Assembly: GCA_015056365.1 (NCBI GenBank)
Contig: SVGM01000012.1
Coordinates: forward strand, 1-64,000
DNA length: 64,000 nucleotides
Direction: 5' to 3'
DNA from: Clostridiales bacterium
GTDB lineage: Bacteria > Bacillota > Clostridia > Christensenellales > Aristaeellaceae
Shown: in pieces, positions 10,108-20,156 of the stretch
Numbering within the stretch: position 1 is the stretch's first letter
Layout of the letters: each line of letters starts with the position of its first letter
Notes under the pieces: model-generated
Databases searched by the model: none
The model's input: the letters and a program-made list of their open reading frames with translations, nothing else
Told to the model about the DNA's origin: nothing
Made by a program: the position numbers and the translations under genes

Positions 10108-11673
10108 TCAGCCCAGAGAATCCGTCACATCGGTGACGACTTCCTTGTCGTAGCAGCTGAACATACTGTCCACATCGCTGGGTTTGGTCTTCTGGGTCAG
10201 CAGGCTGACGATGGGCACCAGAATGAGGCCGCCCACCATGGCGAACACGCCGGAATACAGCGAATTGGTGAACACAAAGCCGAGGAATCCACCGTTCAGC
10301 TTGATCCAGCCCACGCTGATGCACAGCTGGATGATCTCAAGGCCGGTGCCGAAGATGAAGCTGGCCACAACGGCTGCCTTGGTGGTCTTCTTCCAGTACA
10401 GACCATAGAGGAAGGGGGCAAGGAATGCGCCTGCCAGCGCGCCCCAGCTCACGCCCATCATCTGGGCGATGAACACGCTGTCCGCCCAGATGGAGTCCTT
10501 GAGGATGGCAATAACAGCAGAGATAACGATGAAGAACACGATCAGCCAGCGCATGGTCAGCAGGGTGCTCTTTTCGCTCTGCTCCTTCTTGCGCATGGGC
10601 TTGATCACATCCAGCGCAAGGGTGGAGGAAGAGGTGAGCACCAGCGAGGACAGGGTGGACATGGACGCTGCCAGCACCAGTACCACAATCAGCGCAACGA
10701 TTACCGGGGCCAGATTGCTCAGCATAGCGGGGATGATCTTGTCAAAGCCGGGCAGGGTTTCGGGGGTGAAGTACAGCCGGCCGAAGCCGCCCAGGAAGTA
10801 GCAGCCGCCTGCCACGATGATAGCGAATACGGTAGAGATGACGGTGCCCTTCTTGATGGAGTCCTCATCCTTGATGGAGTAGAACTTGCCCACCATCTGG
10901 GGCAGGCCCCAGGTACCCAGGGAGGTCAGCAGCACCACGAAGAGCAGGAACACTGGGTTGGGGCCGAGGAAGGAAGTGTACGTCCAGCCGTCTGCACCGG
11001 TGGTGGCCATGGTCTCAACGGCTGCCATGAAGCCGCCGTTGCTGCTAAGCACAGCGGCAACCACCGCTACAATACCCACCAGCATGATGATGCCCTGAAT
11101 GAAATCGTTGATGGCAGTAGCCATATAGCCGCCGAAGATCACGTACAGGCCGGTCAGGGCAGCCATGATCACCACCACAGCCCAGTAGGGGATGGAGAAC
11201 ACGTTGTTGAACAGGCTGCTCAGGCCGTTGTACAGGCTGGCGGTGTAAGGGATCAGGAAGATGAAAACGATAAAGGACGCAGCGATCTTCAGCCCATTGG
11301 AGTTGTACCGCTTGGCGAAGAAATCGGGCATGGTCTTGGAGCCCAGATGCTGGGTCATAATGCGGGTACGGCGGCCCAGAACGATCCACGCCAGCAGGGA
11401 GCCGATGAAGGCATTGCCCAGACCGATCCACGTGGAGGCGATACCGAAGTTCCAGCCAAACTGGCCTGCATAACCCACGAAGATAACGGCGGAGAAGTAG
11501 GACGTACCGAAAGCAAAGGCGGTCAGCCAGGGGCCTACGGAACGGCCGCCCAGCACGAAGCTGTCCACGTTAGTGGCGTGCTTGCGGCAGTACAGACCCA
11601 CGCCGATCATCAGTGCGAAGAAGAGCAGCAGCATGGGGATAGCGATGATTGCGGAAGCAGACATGCAAATCAT
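10108..11673 (-). CDS. Sodium:solute symporter (SSS family)
   Basis: SFVLGGRSVGPWLTAFAFGTSYFSAVIFVGYAGQFGW motif; multi-TM. Confidence 0.88.
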   Translation of the reverse strand: MICMSASAIIAIPMLLLFFALMIGVGLYCRKHATNVDSFVLGGRSVGPWLTAFAFGTSYFSAVIFVGYAGQFGWNFGIASTWIGLGNAFIGSLLAWIVLGRRTRIMTQHLGSKTMPDFFAKRYNSNGLKIAASFIVFIFLIPYTASLYNGLSSLFNNVFSIPYWAVVVIMAALTGLYVIFGGYMATAINDFIQGIIMLVGIVAVVAAVLSSNGGFMAAVETMATTGADGWTYTSFLGPNPVFLLFVVLLTSLGTWGLPQMVGKFYSIKDEDSIKKGTVISTVFAIIVAGGCYFLGGFGRLYFTPETLPGFDKIIPAMLSNLAPVIVALIVVLVLAASMSTLSSLVLTSSSTLALDVIKPMRKKEQSEKSTLLTMRWLIVFFIVISAVIAILKDSIWADSVFIAQMMGVSWGALAGAFLAPFLYGLYWKKTTKAAVVASFIFGTGLEIIQLCISVGWIKLNGGFLGFVFTNSLYSGVFAMVGGLILVPIVSLLTQKTKPSDVDSMFSCYDKEVVTDVTDSLG

Positions 11674-11701
11674 CCTTTCTGGTGTTGATTAGCAGAATAG
11701 C

Positions 11702-11739
11702 AGGAACGCCTTCCTTCGGACGGGAGGAAGGCGTTCCGA
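11702..11739 (-). terminator. Terminator downstream of ACT-domain gene
   Basis: GGAACGCCTTCCT...AGGAAGGCGTTCC. Confidence 0.65.
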
Positions 11740-11746
11740 AAATCGC

Positions 11747-12178
11747 TTACAGCTTGGCGATATCCGCATCGGTAATGATGTGGAATCCATTGTCGGTGAG
11801 CACTTTCTCCGCTGCGGCGTTATCCGCCACGCGGACCACCACATAGGCATGGCGCTCGGTGCGGGTGAGGAAAGCGTAGAGGTACTCCATGTTGATGCCG
11901 GCCTTGTCCAGCACGTCCAGCGCCTTGGACAGTTTGCCGGGGGCATCGCCGATCTTTACGCCCACCACGTCAATATTCTTGATGATGTAGCCCAGATCGC
12001 CCAGCGCCTCGGCGGCGGCTTCGTTGTTGTTGACGATCAGGCGCAGGATACCAAACTCCTGCGTATCAGCGATGGACAGCGCGCGGATGTCCACGTTTGC
12101 ATTGGCCAGCGCTTCGGTGATCTGTACCAGAGCGCCCTGCTTGTTTTCCACAAATACGGTCAACTGATTGATTGCCAT
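11747..12178 (-). CDS. Tandem ACT domain protein
   Basis: MAINQLTVFVENKQGALVQITEALANANVDIRALSIADTQEFGILRLIV plus second ACT repeat; follows paaK. Confidence 0.88.
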   Translation of the reverse strand: MAINQLTVFVENKQGALVQITEALANANVDIRALSIADTQEFGILRLIVNNNEAAAEALGDLGYIIKNIDVVGVKIGDAPGKLSKALDVLDKAGINMEYLYAFLTRTERHAYVVVRVADNAAAEKVLTDNGFHIITDADIAKL

Positions 12179-12185
12179 GGCTCGA

Positions 12186-13514
12186 TCATCCTTTCCACTG
12201 ATTGTTGTCGATGAGCTTGCGCTTGTCGATGACACGAACAGCCTTGCCTTCGCTGCGGACGATGCTCTTGGGAGAGACCAGATGCACCGTGGGGTTGATG
12301 CCCAGCATGGTCTTCATGGCGGCAGCCAGCGCCTTTTCCTGCTTGGTGAGACCGCCGACGGTGTCGCTGAACTGGTCGGGGTTCATCTCCACGTTCACAT
12401 CGAAGGTGTCGTTGTTGTTAACGCGATCCAGCACGATCTGGTAGTTGGGGCTGTAGCCTTCCTTGAGCAGCACGGTCTCGATCTGGCTGGGGAATACGTT
12501 CACGCCGCGGATGATGAGCATATCGTCGCTGCGGCCCATGGGCTTGGACATGCGGATGTGAGTACGGCCGCAGGCGCAGGGCTTGCGGGAGAGCACACAG
12601 ATGTCACGGGTGCGGTAGCGCAGCAGGGGGAAGGCTTCTTTGTCCAGGCTGGTGAAGACCAATTCGCCCTTGCTGCCCTCGGGCAGCACCTCACCGGTTT
12701 CAGGGTCGATGATCTCAGCGTAGAAATGATCCTCGTTGATGTGCATGCCGTTCTGCTCGCTGCATTCGAAGGAGACACCGGGGCCCGTGGTCTCAGTGAG
12801 ACCATAAATATCGTAGGCCTTGATGCCCAGCGCATTCTGGATGCTCTGGCGCATTTCTTCCGTCCAGGGTTCCGCGCCGAAGATGCCAGCCTTGAGCTTG
12901 TTGTCCTCAGGCTTATAGCCCATTTCCTTCAGGCTTTCGCCGATGTAGGCAGCGTAGGAGGGAGTGCAGCACAGGATGGTGGCATTCAGGTCCATCATGA
13001 ACTGGATCTGGCGCTCGGTGTTGCCGGAGGACATGGGCAGCGTCAGGCAGCCCACCTTGTGGGAACCGCCGTTGAGGCCGGGGCCGCCGGTGAACAGACC
13101 GTAGCCGTAGGCCACCTGACAGACATCCTCATCGGTGCCGCCCACAGCGGTGATGGCACGGGCGCAGCAATCTTCCCACAGATCCACGTCATGCTGGGTG
13201 TAGAAGGCCACCACCCGGCGACCGGTGGTGCCGGAGGTGGACTGGATGCGAACGCAGTCCTTCTGGGGCACGGCCAGCAGGCCGTAGGGATAAGCGTCCC
13301 GCAGGTCGGCCTTGGTCAGGAAAGGCAGCTTGGAAATGTCCTCGATGCCCTTGATATCCTCTGGCTTCACGCCCTTTTCGTCCATCAGGTTGCGGTAGTA
13401 GGGCACATGCTCGTAGACATGCTTCACTTGCTTGACCAGTTTCTCGGATTGGAGCTTTTTCAGCTCCTCAACGGGCATGGTCTCAATCTCAGGTTGATAG
13501 TACCGTTGTTCCAC
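12186..13514 (-). CDS. paaK: Phenylacetate--CoA ligase
   Basis: RIQSTSGTTGRRVVAFYTQHDVDLW and YGLTETTGPGVSFEC motifs. Confidence 0.92.
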   Translation of the reverse strand: MEQRYYQPEIETMPVEELKKLQSEKLVKQVKHVYEHVPYYRNLMDEKGVKPEDIKGIEDISKLPFLTKADLRDAYPYGLLAVPQKDCVRIQSTSGTTGRRVVAFYTQHDVDLWEDCCARAITAVGGTDEDVCQVAYGYGLFTGGPGLNGGSHKVGCLTLPMSSGNTERQIQFMMDLNATILCCTPSYAAYIGESLKEMGYKPEDNKLKAGIFGAEPWTEEMRQSIQNALGIKAYDIYGLTETTGPGVSFECSEQNGMHINEDHFYAEIIDPETGEVLPEGSKGELVFTSLDKEAFPLLRYRTRDICVLSRKPCACGRTHIRMSKPMGRSDDMLIIRGVNVFPSQIETVLLKEGYSPNYQIVLDRVNNNDTFDVNVEMNPDQFSDTVGGLTKQEKALAAAMKTMLGINPTVHLVSPKSIVRSEGKAVRVIDKRKLIDNNQWKG

Positions 13515-13573
13515 TGTGTCTCGCCTCGGTTCAGTTGAATTTGGGAATGTTTATCCAAATGAACAGTGGCCGC

Positions 13574-14146
13574 TCAGGAGTTGTAGCCCAGCTCGAACGC
13601 ACGCTTGTTCATTTCAACAAATTTAGGCTTGACCGCTTTTTCGATAGCAGCGATCCAGCGCTCGTAGGGGATACCCACATACTTGGCGAAGCGGCCCATG
13701 AGCACGATGTTCACCGCCTTGGAAGAACCGGCCTCCACGGCGGGGGACAGGGCGTCGAAATCGTCGATCTTGAGACCCTTTGCTTTCAGCTCATCCAGCA
13801 CTTCGGTGGGATAGGTGGCTGCGCCGATGATGACGGGCATGGGGTCGATCTCCTGGGTGTTGACCACCATCTGGCCGTCGGTTTTCAGGAAGGCAGCGTA
13901 GCGCGCCGCTTCCAGCTTTTCAAAAGAGATGATATAGTCCGCTTCGCCCTCGGTGACGATGGGGGAGTAGACCTTCTCGCCATAGCGCACATAGGTGACC
14001 ACGGAGCCGCCGCGCTGGCTCATGCCATGCACTTCGCTCACTTTTACGTCGTAGCCTTCGTCCACCAGCAACTGTCCCAGCAGCTTGGAGGCCAGCAGAC
14101 TGCCCTGTCCGCCCACGCCGACGATCATAATGCTTGTAGTCTTCAT
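13574..14146 (-). CDS. iorB: Indolepyruvate oxidoreductase subunit beta
   Basis: GVGGQGSLLASKLLGQLL and VSEVHGMSQRGGSVVTYVRYG. Confidence 0.92.
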   Translation of the reverse strand: MKTTSIMIVGVGGQGSLLASKLLGQLLVDEGYDVKVSEVHGMSQRGGSVVTYVRYGEKVYSPIVTEGEADYIISFEKLEAARYAAFLKTDGQMVVNTQEIDPMPVIIGAATYPTEVLDELKAKGLKIDDFDALSPAVEAGSSKAVNIVLMGRFAKYVGIPYERWIAAIEKAVKPKFVEMNKRAFELGYNS

Positions 14147-14158
14147 GCTGGTTCCTCC

Positions 14159-15890
14159 TTACTCGCCAATAGCGTCAAACGCGCAGAGTTGCTTGCAAAC
14201 ACCGCAGCCCACGCACAGGGTGGCATCGATGCGGGCCTTGCCATCGTGCATGCTGATAGCGGGGCAGCCGAGGCTCATGCAGCGCTTGCAGCTCTTGCAC
14301 TTGTCCGGGTCGATGACCAGAGCGGGCTTCGCCTTGACGCTCTTGAGCAGCACGCAGGGACGACGGGAGATGATGACGGAAGGCTCCTTGGCGGCCAGTT
14401 CTTCCTTGATGGCGGTCTCACAGGCCTTCAGGTCGTAGGGATCTACCACGCGGACGCGATTGATACCCAAGGCACGGCACAGAGCTTCCAGATCCACCTT
14501 GGCGGCGGGGTCGCCCTTGATGTTGTAGCCGGTGGTGGGATTCTGCTGGTGACCGGTCATGCCGGTGATGGAGTTATCCAGAATGATGACGGTGGAGTTG
14601 GTGGCGTTGTAGGCCACATTCACCAGACCGGTCATGCCTGAATGCATGAAGGTGGAGTCGCCGATGACGGCAACGGTCTTGCCCTCGGCTTCCTCGCCAC
14701 GGGCAAGGTTGAAGCCGTGCAGACCGGAAACAGACGCGCCCATGCACAGGGTGGAATCCAGCGCATTCAGGGGCGGCACTGCGCCAAGGGTGTAGCAGCC
14801 GATATCACCCAGAACGGTGATCTTGTTCTTGGCGAGGGTATAGAACATGCCGCGGTGGGGGCAGCCGGCGCACATCATGGGCGGACGGCCGGGCACAGCA
14901 GCATCTGCGGCAATACTGGCAGGGATGGGCAGGCCGAAGGCCTCGGCGATGGTCTGCTGGGAGAACTCACCGATGGGGCTGAACAGCTCCTTGCCGGTGA
15001 CTTCGATGCCCAGAGAACGCACATAATTTTCAATGACCGGATCCAGCTCCTCGATCACGTAGAGCTTCTTCACCTTGGCGGCGAAATCCCGGATCAGCTT
15101 TTCGGGCAGGGGATGGGGCATGCCAATCTTGAGGATGCTGGCCTTCTCGCCCAGTACTTCCTTCACATACAGGTAGGAGCAGCCGGAGGTGATGATGCCG
15201 ATCTCGTTATCTTGAGCCATTTCCACGGTGTTGTAGAGGCAGTCATTGGCGTATTCGGCCAGCGCAGCCGTGCGCTCCTCCACCACGGGATGGCGTTTCT
15301 TGGCATTGCCGGGCATCATGATGTACTTGCCGGGGTTTTTCACATAATCCTTTACAGGGGCTTCCTCCCGGGCTCCCAATTCCACGGTGGACTGGCTGTG
15401 TGCGATGCGGGTGCACATGCGCAGCAGCACGGGGGTGTCGAACTTTTCGGACAGCTCAAAGGCGCTCTTGGCAAAGCTGTAGGCTTCGGCGGAATCCGCA
15501 GGCTCCAGCATGGGGATTTTGGAGGCGATGGCATAGTGGCGGGAATCCTGCTCGTTCTGAGAGGAATGCATGGCGGGGTCGTCCGCCACACAGATGACCA
15601 TACCGCCGTTCACGCCGGTATAGGACAGGGTGAACAGGGGGTCGGCTGCCACGTTCAGACCCACGTGCTTCATGGCGCAGGAGGAACGCATGCCGGCGAG
15701 GGATGCGCCGAAGGCCACTTCCATGGCCACCTTTTCATTGGGCGCCCACTCGGAGTGGATGTCATCGTTCATGGCGAGGAATTCGGTGATTTCGGTGGAG
15801 GGGGTGCCGGGATAGCTGGACACCAGACCCAGACCGCCGTGGTAGAGACCCATGGCAACCGCCTGGTTGCCGATCATCAGTTTTTTCATG
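14159..15890 (-). CDS. iorA: Indolepyruvate ferredoxin oxidoreductase subunit alpha
   Basis: MKKLMIGNQAVAMGLYHGGLGLVSSYPGTPSTEI; TPP-binding region; C-terminal two [4Fe-4S] motifs CKSCKRCMSLGCP and CVGCGVCKQLC. Confidence 0.93.
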
Positions 15891-15938
15891 GTGGTGTTCC
15901 TTTCGGATGTGGGATAAATGAGTGGGGTGCAGGGGCGT

Positions 15939-16147
15939 CGTTCCGCCACCTCAGTGGGCGTTCTGGGCACTAATCGTGCCCAGTCTTTGCTTCGGTTGAC
16001 GACTGCGGGTCGTTTTGCCCTTCGGGCAAGTGCCCACTGGGTACACACTTCCCTCCGTCGCCATGCCGGGTGTGGGTGGAACCCACAAACCTGCGCCGCA
16101 GCGCAGAAGCGCAAGCACAGCGAGCACCGAAGATGCAAGATGTGCGG
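15939..16147 (-). repeat. Interspersed structured intergenic element, copy 1 (core 15939-16059 plus 5' module 16085-16147)
   Basis: Shares core GACGGAGGGAAGTG...AAACGACCCGCAGTCGTCAACCGAAGCAA...GCGGAACG and module CCGCACATCTTGC...CTCGCTGTGCTTGCGCT with copy at 28339-28526. Confidence 0.9.
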
Positions 16148-16207
16148 ATATAAGTAATAGATGGGACAACAGGGCTGCTTGATGAATGAGGGGCTCGCCG
16201 ACAGAAA

Positions 16208-16268
16208 CCACACATCTTGTGCTTATGCACTCGCTGTGCTCGCTTGAAAGCGCTGCGGCGTAGGGTTT
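16208..16268 (+). repeat. Partial copy of the 5' module of the same element
   Basis: CCACACATCTTGTGCTTATGCACTCGCTGTGCTCGCTTGAAAGCGCTGCGGCGTAGG, inverted relative to copy 1. Confidence 0.75.
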
Positions 16269-16332
16269 ACGGGGCGCTGCCCCACACCCCGGCAGGAGGC
16301 AGTGCCTCCTGCACCTCCTCATTTTGTCATCC

Positions 16333-17970
16333 TTACGACTTATTCTGCGTCGCCACCAGCCCTTCACCGCCGTACATCTTGCGCAGCTTGGGCTTTTCGA
16401 TCTTACCGGTGGGGTTTCTCGGCACGTCGGCAAAGATGACCTTGCGGGGACGCTTGTAACGGGGCAGCGTCAGGCAGAACTCGTTGATCTCTTCCTCGCT
16501 GCACTCCACGTCGGGATGCAGCTGGATGATAGCGGTAGCGATTTCGCCCAGGCGAGCGTCCGGCAGACCGATGACGGCCACGTCCCAGATCTTGGGGTTG
16601 CTGGCCAGGAAGTCCTCGATCTGCACCGGGTAGAGGTTTTCGCCGCCGGTGATGATTACGTCCTTCTTGCGGTCCACCAGATAGATGAAACCGTCCTCAT
16701 CCTGCATGGCCATATCGCCAGTGTAGAGCCAGCCGTTTTTGAGGGTATCGGCGGTGGCGGCGGGATCGTTGTAGTAGCAGGTCATCACACCGGGGCCTTT
16801 GAGGATCAGCTCACCAACGTCGCCGCGCTCGACCTCCACGCCGTCGGGAGTGACGATCTTCGTTTCCCAGCCGTAGCCGGGGATGCCGATGGCGCCCACC
16901 TTGTGCACGTTTTCCACGCCGAGGTGCACGGCACCGGGGCCGATGGACTCGCTCAGGCCGTAGTTGGTATCGTACTGCTGGTTGGGGAAGTACTCCAGCC
17001 AGCGGCGGATCAGGCTCTGGGGTACGGGCTGCGCGCCGATGTGCATCAAGCGCCACTGATCCAGCTGATAATCCTCCAGCTTGATTTCGCCCCGGTCAAG
17101 GGCCGCCAGGATATCCTGGGCCCACGGCACCAGCAGCCATACGATGGTGCATTTTTCCTCGCTGGCGGCCCGCATGATGTGCTCGGGACGGGTACCCTTG
17201 AGGATGACTGCCTTGGAGCCTGCCAGCAGGCTGCCGAACCAGTGCATCTTGGCGCCGGTGTGGTACAGGGGCGGAATGCACAGGAAGCAATCGCTGCGGG
17301 TCTGGCTGTGGTGCGCCTGCTCCACCTTGCAGGAGTGCAGAAGGCTGCGGTGCTTGTGCAAAATCGCCTTGGGGAAGCCGGTGGTGCCGGAGGAGAAATA
17401 GATGGCAGCGTCATCGTCTTCGCTGAGATCGCAGCCGGTAAAGATCCCGGAACACTCGGAGGTCAGGTCGGTGTAGTCGTCGGCAAAGGCAGGGCAGCCT
17501 GCGCCCAGATACACCAGCATACGGTTGCGGCCGATCTTGTCTGCGATGCCTTCCACGCGGCCAATGAATTCCGGGCCGAAGATCAGGGCGTCCGCCTCTG
17601 CCAGGTTGAGGCAGTACTCGATCTCCGAGGAGGCGTAGCGGAAGTTCAGCGGTACGGCCAGAGCGCCGGTCTTGAGGATGCCGAAATAAATAGGAAGCCA
17701 GTCGATGCAGTTCATCAGCAGAATGGCGACCTTCTTGCCCTTGCCGATGCCGTTCTGGGCCAGCATATTGGCCGTCCGGTTTGCTTTTTCGTTAAAAACG
17801 CCCCAGGTGATTTCCCGGCGGTAGTGGCGTACCTTGGGGGTGGGCTCCACCAGCTCAAACTCGCTCCAGGTCAGGCGGCGGGTTTCGGGCTGATCTGGAT
17901 TGATCTCTACCAGAGCCGTTTCGTTGGTGTAGAGGGATGCGTTGCGCTCCAACAGATCAATAATGGTCAT
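16333..17970 (-). CDS. AMP-dependent acyl-CoA synthetase/ligase
   Basis: IYFSSGTTGFPKAILHKH, YGLSESIG, GWLYTGDMAMQDEDGFIYLVDRKKDVIITGGENLYP; start at MTIIDLLERNASLYTNETALVE. Confidence 0.92.
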   Translation of the reverse strand: MTIIDLLERNASLYTNETALVEINPDQPETRRLTWSEFELVEPTPKVRHYRREITWGVFNEKANRTANMLAQNGIGKGKKVAILLMNCIDWLPIYFGILKTGALAVPLNFRYASSEIEYCLNLAEADALIFGPEFIGRVEGIADKIGRNRMLVYLGAGCPAFADDYTDLTSECSGIFTGCDLSEDDDAAIYFSSGTTGFPKAILHKHRSLLHSCKVEQAHHSQTRSDCFLCIPPLYHTGAKMHWFGSLLAGSKAVILKGTRPEHIMRAASEEKCTIVWLLVPWAQDILAALDRGEIKLEDYQLDQWRLMHIGAQPVPQSLIRRWLEYFPNQQYDTNYGLSESIGPGAVHLGVENVHKVGAIGIPGYGWETKIVTPDGVEVERGDVGELILKGPGVMTCYYNDPAATADTLKNGWLYTGDMAMQDEDGFIYLVDRKKDVIITGGENLYPVQIEDFLASNPKIWDVAVIGLPDARLGEIATAIIQLHPDVECSEEEINEFCLTLPRYKRPRKVIFADVPRNPTGKIEKPKLRKMYGGEGLVATQNKS

Positions 17971-18246
17971 GTGCACGTTCCTTTTCCTATATTTATTAGC
18001 GTAATCGCACAGTTTCAATTTAATGTACTACGCGTGTATACAAAAGTCAATTATCCCGGTGCTTTTTCATCGTACTAAATTTTTGATGCTCTGGAATGAC
18101 TGGCACAGAAGCGAAATCTGCCTTTTATATGCAAAAATGGTAAATTGCATTTTGCGCGTGACATTATGAACAAACTGTGATATAGTCGAAATAACACAGG
18201 ACGTGTCAGAAAGTCCATATCTACATAACAAGAAGGAGGCCTCCTG

Positions 18247-18726
18247 ATGAAAAAGACCCTTAGATTTGTTGCCTTTGTGATGATTAGTATTCTTTTGCTG
18301 GGCATGGTGACCACCGCCGCTACCGCCGATACCTGCTATGAAGTGCTGAAGCTTGTCTACGAAGACAATGAGAACGATACCTTCGTTTATCTGGGCGAAG
18401 GCAGCGCTGTCGCAGGCGACGAGGACAACGACATCGTGTTCTTCATCTCTTCTCTGGAAGGCGAGTTTGTCTCTGTCACCGGCATGAACACGCTGGGCAA
18501 GCCCGAAACCTACATCTGGACTGGTGTCAGCACCGGCGACAACCTGCTGGCTGCTCTGCAGTTCTGCATCGGTTTCGAATCTTTCGAAGAGCTGCTGGAT
18601 GAGTGCGACTCTCTGGTGGGTATCATCCTGCTGAGCGAAGATGCCGATCCTATCTACATTGAGGATGTTGATGACGCCAACAATTTCATCGATATCGTCA
18701 AGCAGGTTCTGGAAGACGCCGAATAA
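18247..18726 (+). CDS. Small acidic secreted protein, unknown function
   Basis: Signal peptide MKKTLRFVAFVMISILLLGMVTTAATA; GGAGG RBS upstream; no recognised domain. Confidence 0.7.
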   Translation: MKKTLRFVAFVMISILLLGMVTTAATADTCYEVLKLVYEDNENDTFVYLGEGSAVAGDEDNDIVFFISSLEGEFVSVTGMNTLGKPETYIWTGVSTGDNLLAALQFCIGFESFEELLDECDSLVGIILLSEDADPIYIEDVDDANNFIDIVKQVLEDAE

Positions 18727-18778
18727 TCCGTAAAAGGATCAACAGCTGCCCGCGGATCGTGGGCTGGCGATAAAGAAA

Positions 18779-18813
18779 GAAGCCGGGGCGCTTTAGCGCT
18801 CCGGCTTCTTTTG
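18779..18813. terminator. Bidirectional terminator between convergent secreted-protein genes
   Basis: GAAGCCGGGGCGCT-TTAG-CGCTCCGGCTTCTTTT. Confidence 0.8.
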
Positions 18814-18825
18814 TGTTGATGTCCT

Positions 18826-19854
18826 TTATTCCTGGGGAAAATCATCTTCAAACGCAGGCTCGAAGTTCTCCTGCGCCAGGGGAGGGAACTCGGTTCCGTA
18901 GATGTCGCCGAACCAGCCGGCATTGGGGTCGGGTGCCGGAGCATCCGGCGTTGGGATGGGCTGAGCGAAACGGTTCTGATTCCACAGGCTCAGCTGGTTC
19001 TGGATGAAGCCGTAGCTCAGATCGTATCCGAAGGTGGGTAGACCGGAGGGATCGTAGCTGACCTGCATGGGAATATACAGGAGCGCGCTGTCTGCACTGC
19101 CGATATCGATCCAGTCGCCCGGGTGGTAGGCGGGAGAGGGAATACTGCCGGAATGGGTGCTGTACAGGCATGAGCAGTCCGTCACCAGATAAATGGACAG
19201 GCTGTGGATCTCCACGTTGGCATTGGGATCCGTGGCCAGCTGAACACATACCTGGTCCCCCTGCAGATACAGGTTGGCCTGCCCGATCAGGTAGGTATTG
19301 CTGGCACAGAGATCTACCGCCATATATCCCTGCGTACGCAGCGCGTTCAGGTCGATCATGGTGCCCATGAGCCAGTCCTGCCCCAGGGCGGGATCCAGGT
19401 CGTACAGATGAGGGCCGTAGGTACAGGCGCCGTTGTTGGTCAGACGGGCCTGCAGCAGCATGAAGGGAATGGCGTACACCGTATCGCCCACGTAGAGCGT
19501 CACCAGATAGGGCACGGTATGGTTGCCCATGAAGGGCAGATAGATGACGCCGCTATCGAAGGTGCCGCTTTGGTAGCCATAGTTCTTGTCGAAAACGAGG
19601 GTTTGGGTATCCATCTGCATCAGGGACAGGCGAACAGGCGCCGCCAGCTCGCTGGAGTTGCTGAGAAATTTGCGTACACTGATTCCCTGGGTCTGTGCGG
19701 ACAGATACTGGGCCACATAATCATCCTGATTCAGCCTCGTCATGTCCAGCGCGTCCACGTTCAGCGTAAAATAGCCGTCCGCCGTGCCTGCCAGGGGCGC
19801 AAGCAGCAGGCAGCAAAGCAGCGCCAGCATCAGCAGAAAAGAAAGCTTCTTCAT
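18826..19854 (-). CDS. Secreted protein, unknown function
   Basis: Signal peptide MKKLSFLLMLALLCCLLLAPLAGTADG; AAAGGAG upstream of ATG at 19854. Confidence 0.7.
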   Translation of the reverse strand: MKKLSFLLMLALLCCLLLAPLAGTADGYFTLNVDALDMTRLNQDDYVAQYLSAQTQGISVRKFLSNSSELAAPVRLSLMQMDTQTLVFDKNYGYQSGTFDSGVIYLPFMGNHTVPYLVTLYVGDTVYAIPFMLLQARLTNNGACTYGPHLYDLDPALGQDWLMGTMIDLNALRTQGYMAVDLCASNTYLIGQANLYLQGDQVCVQLATDPNANVEIHSLSIYLVTDCSCLYSTHSGSIPSPAYHPGDWIDIGSADSALLYIPMQVSYDPSGLPTFGYDLSYGFIQNQLSLWNQNRFAQPIPTPDAPAPDPNAGWFGDIYGTEFPPLAQENFEPAFEDDFPQE

Positions 19855-20156
19855 CAAAAGGTACTCCTTTGTGCAAGGCTTCATTGCATTCACTCATAGG
19901 AACGATTTAGTTTAGCATTTCCATCCCCGTCCTGTAAAGGGAACGGTTTGCAGCATGCACAACAGAGGAAGAACAAAAACTTGAAAAACTCGTAACACTT
20001 CCGAAACACCATTTACTTTTTGTTAATGATTTGATATACTGTCTGCGTCGAAAAAACTGTCATGCCCAGAAGACAACATTTACGCAAATGAAGAAAAACA
20101 AACGTTTTGTGCAATGACATTCTGACGGACGGTTCATGCCAAGGAGGAAATAGATC

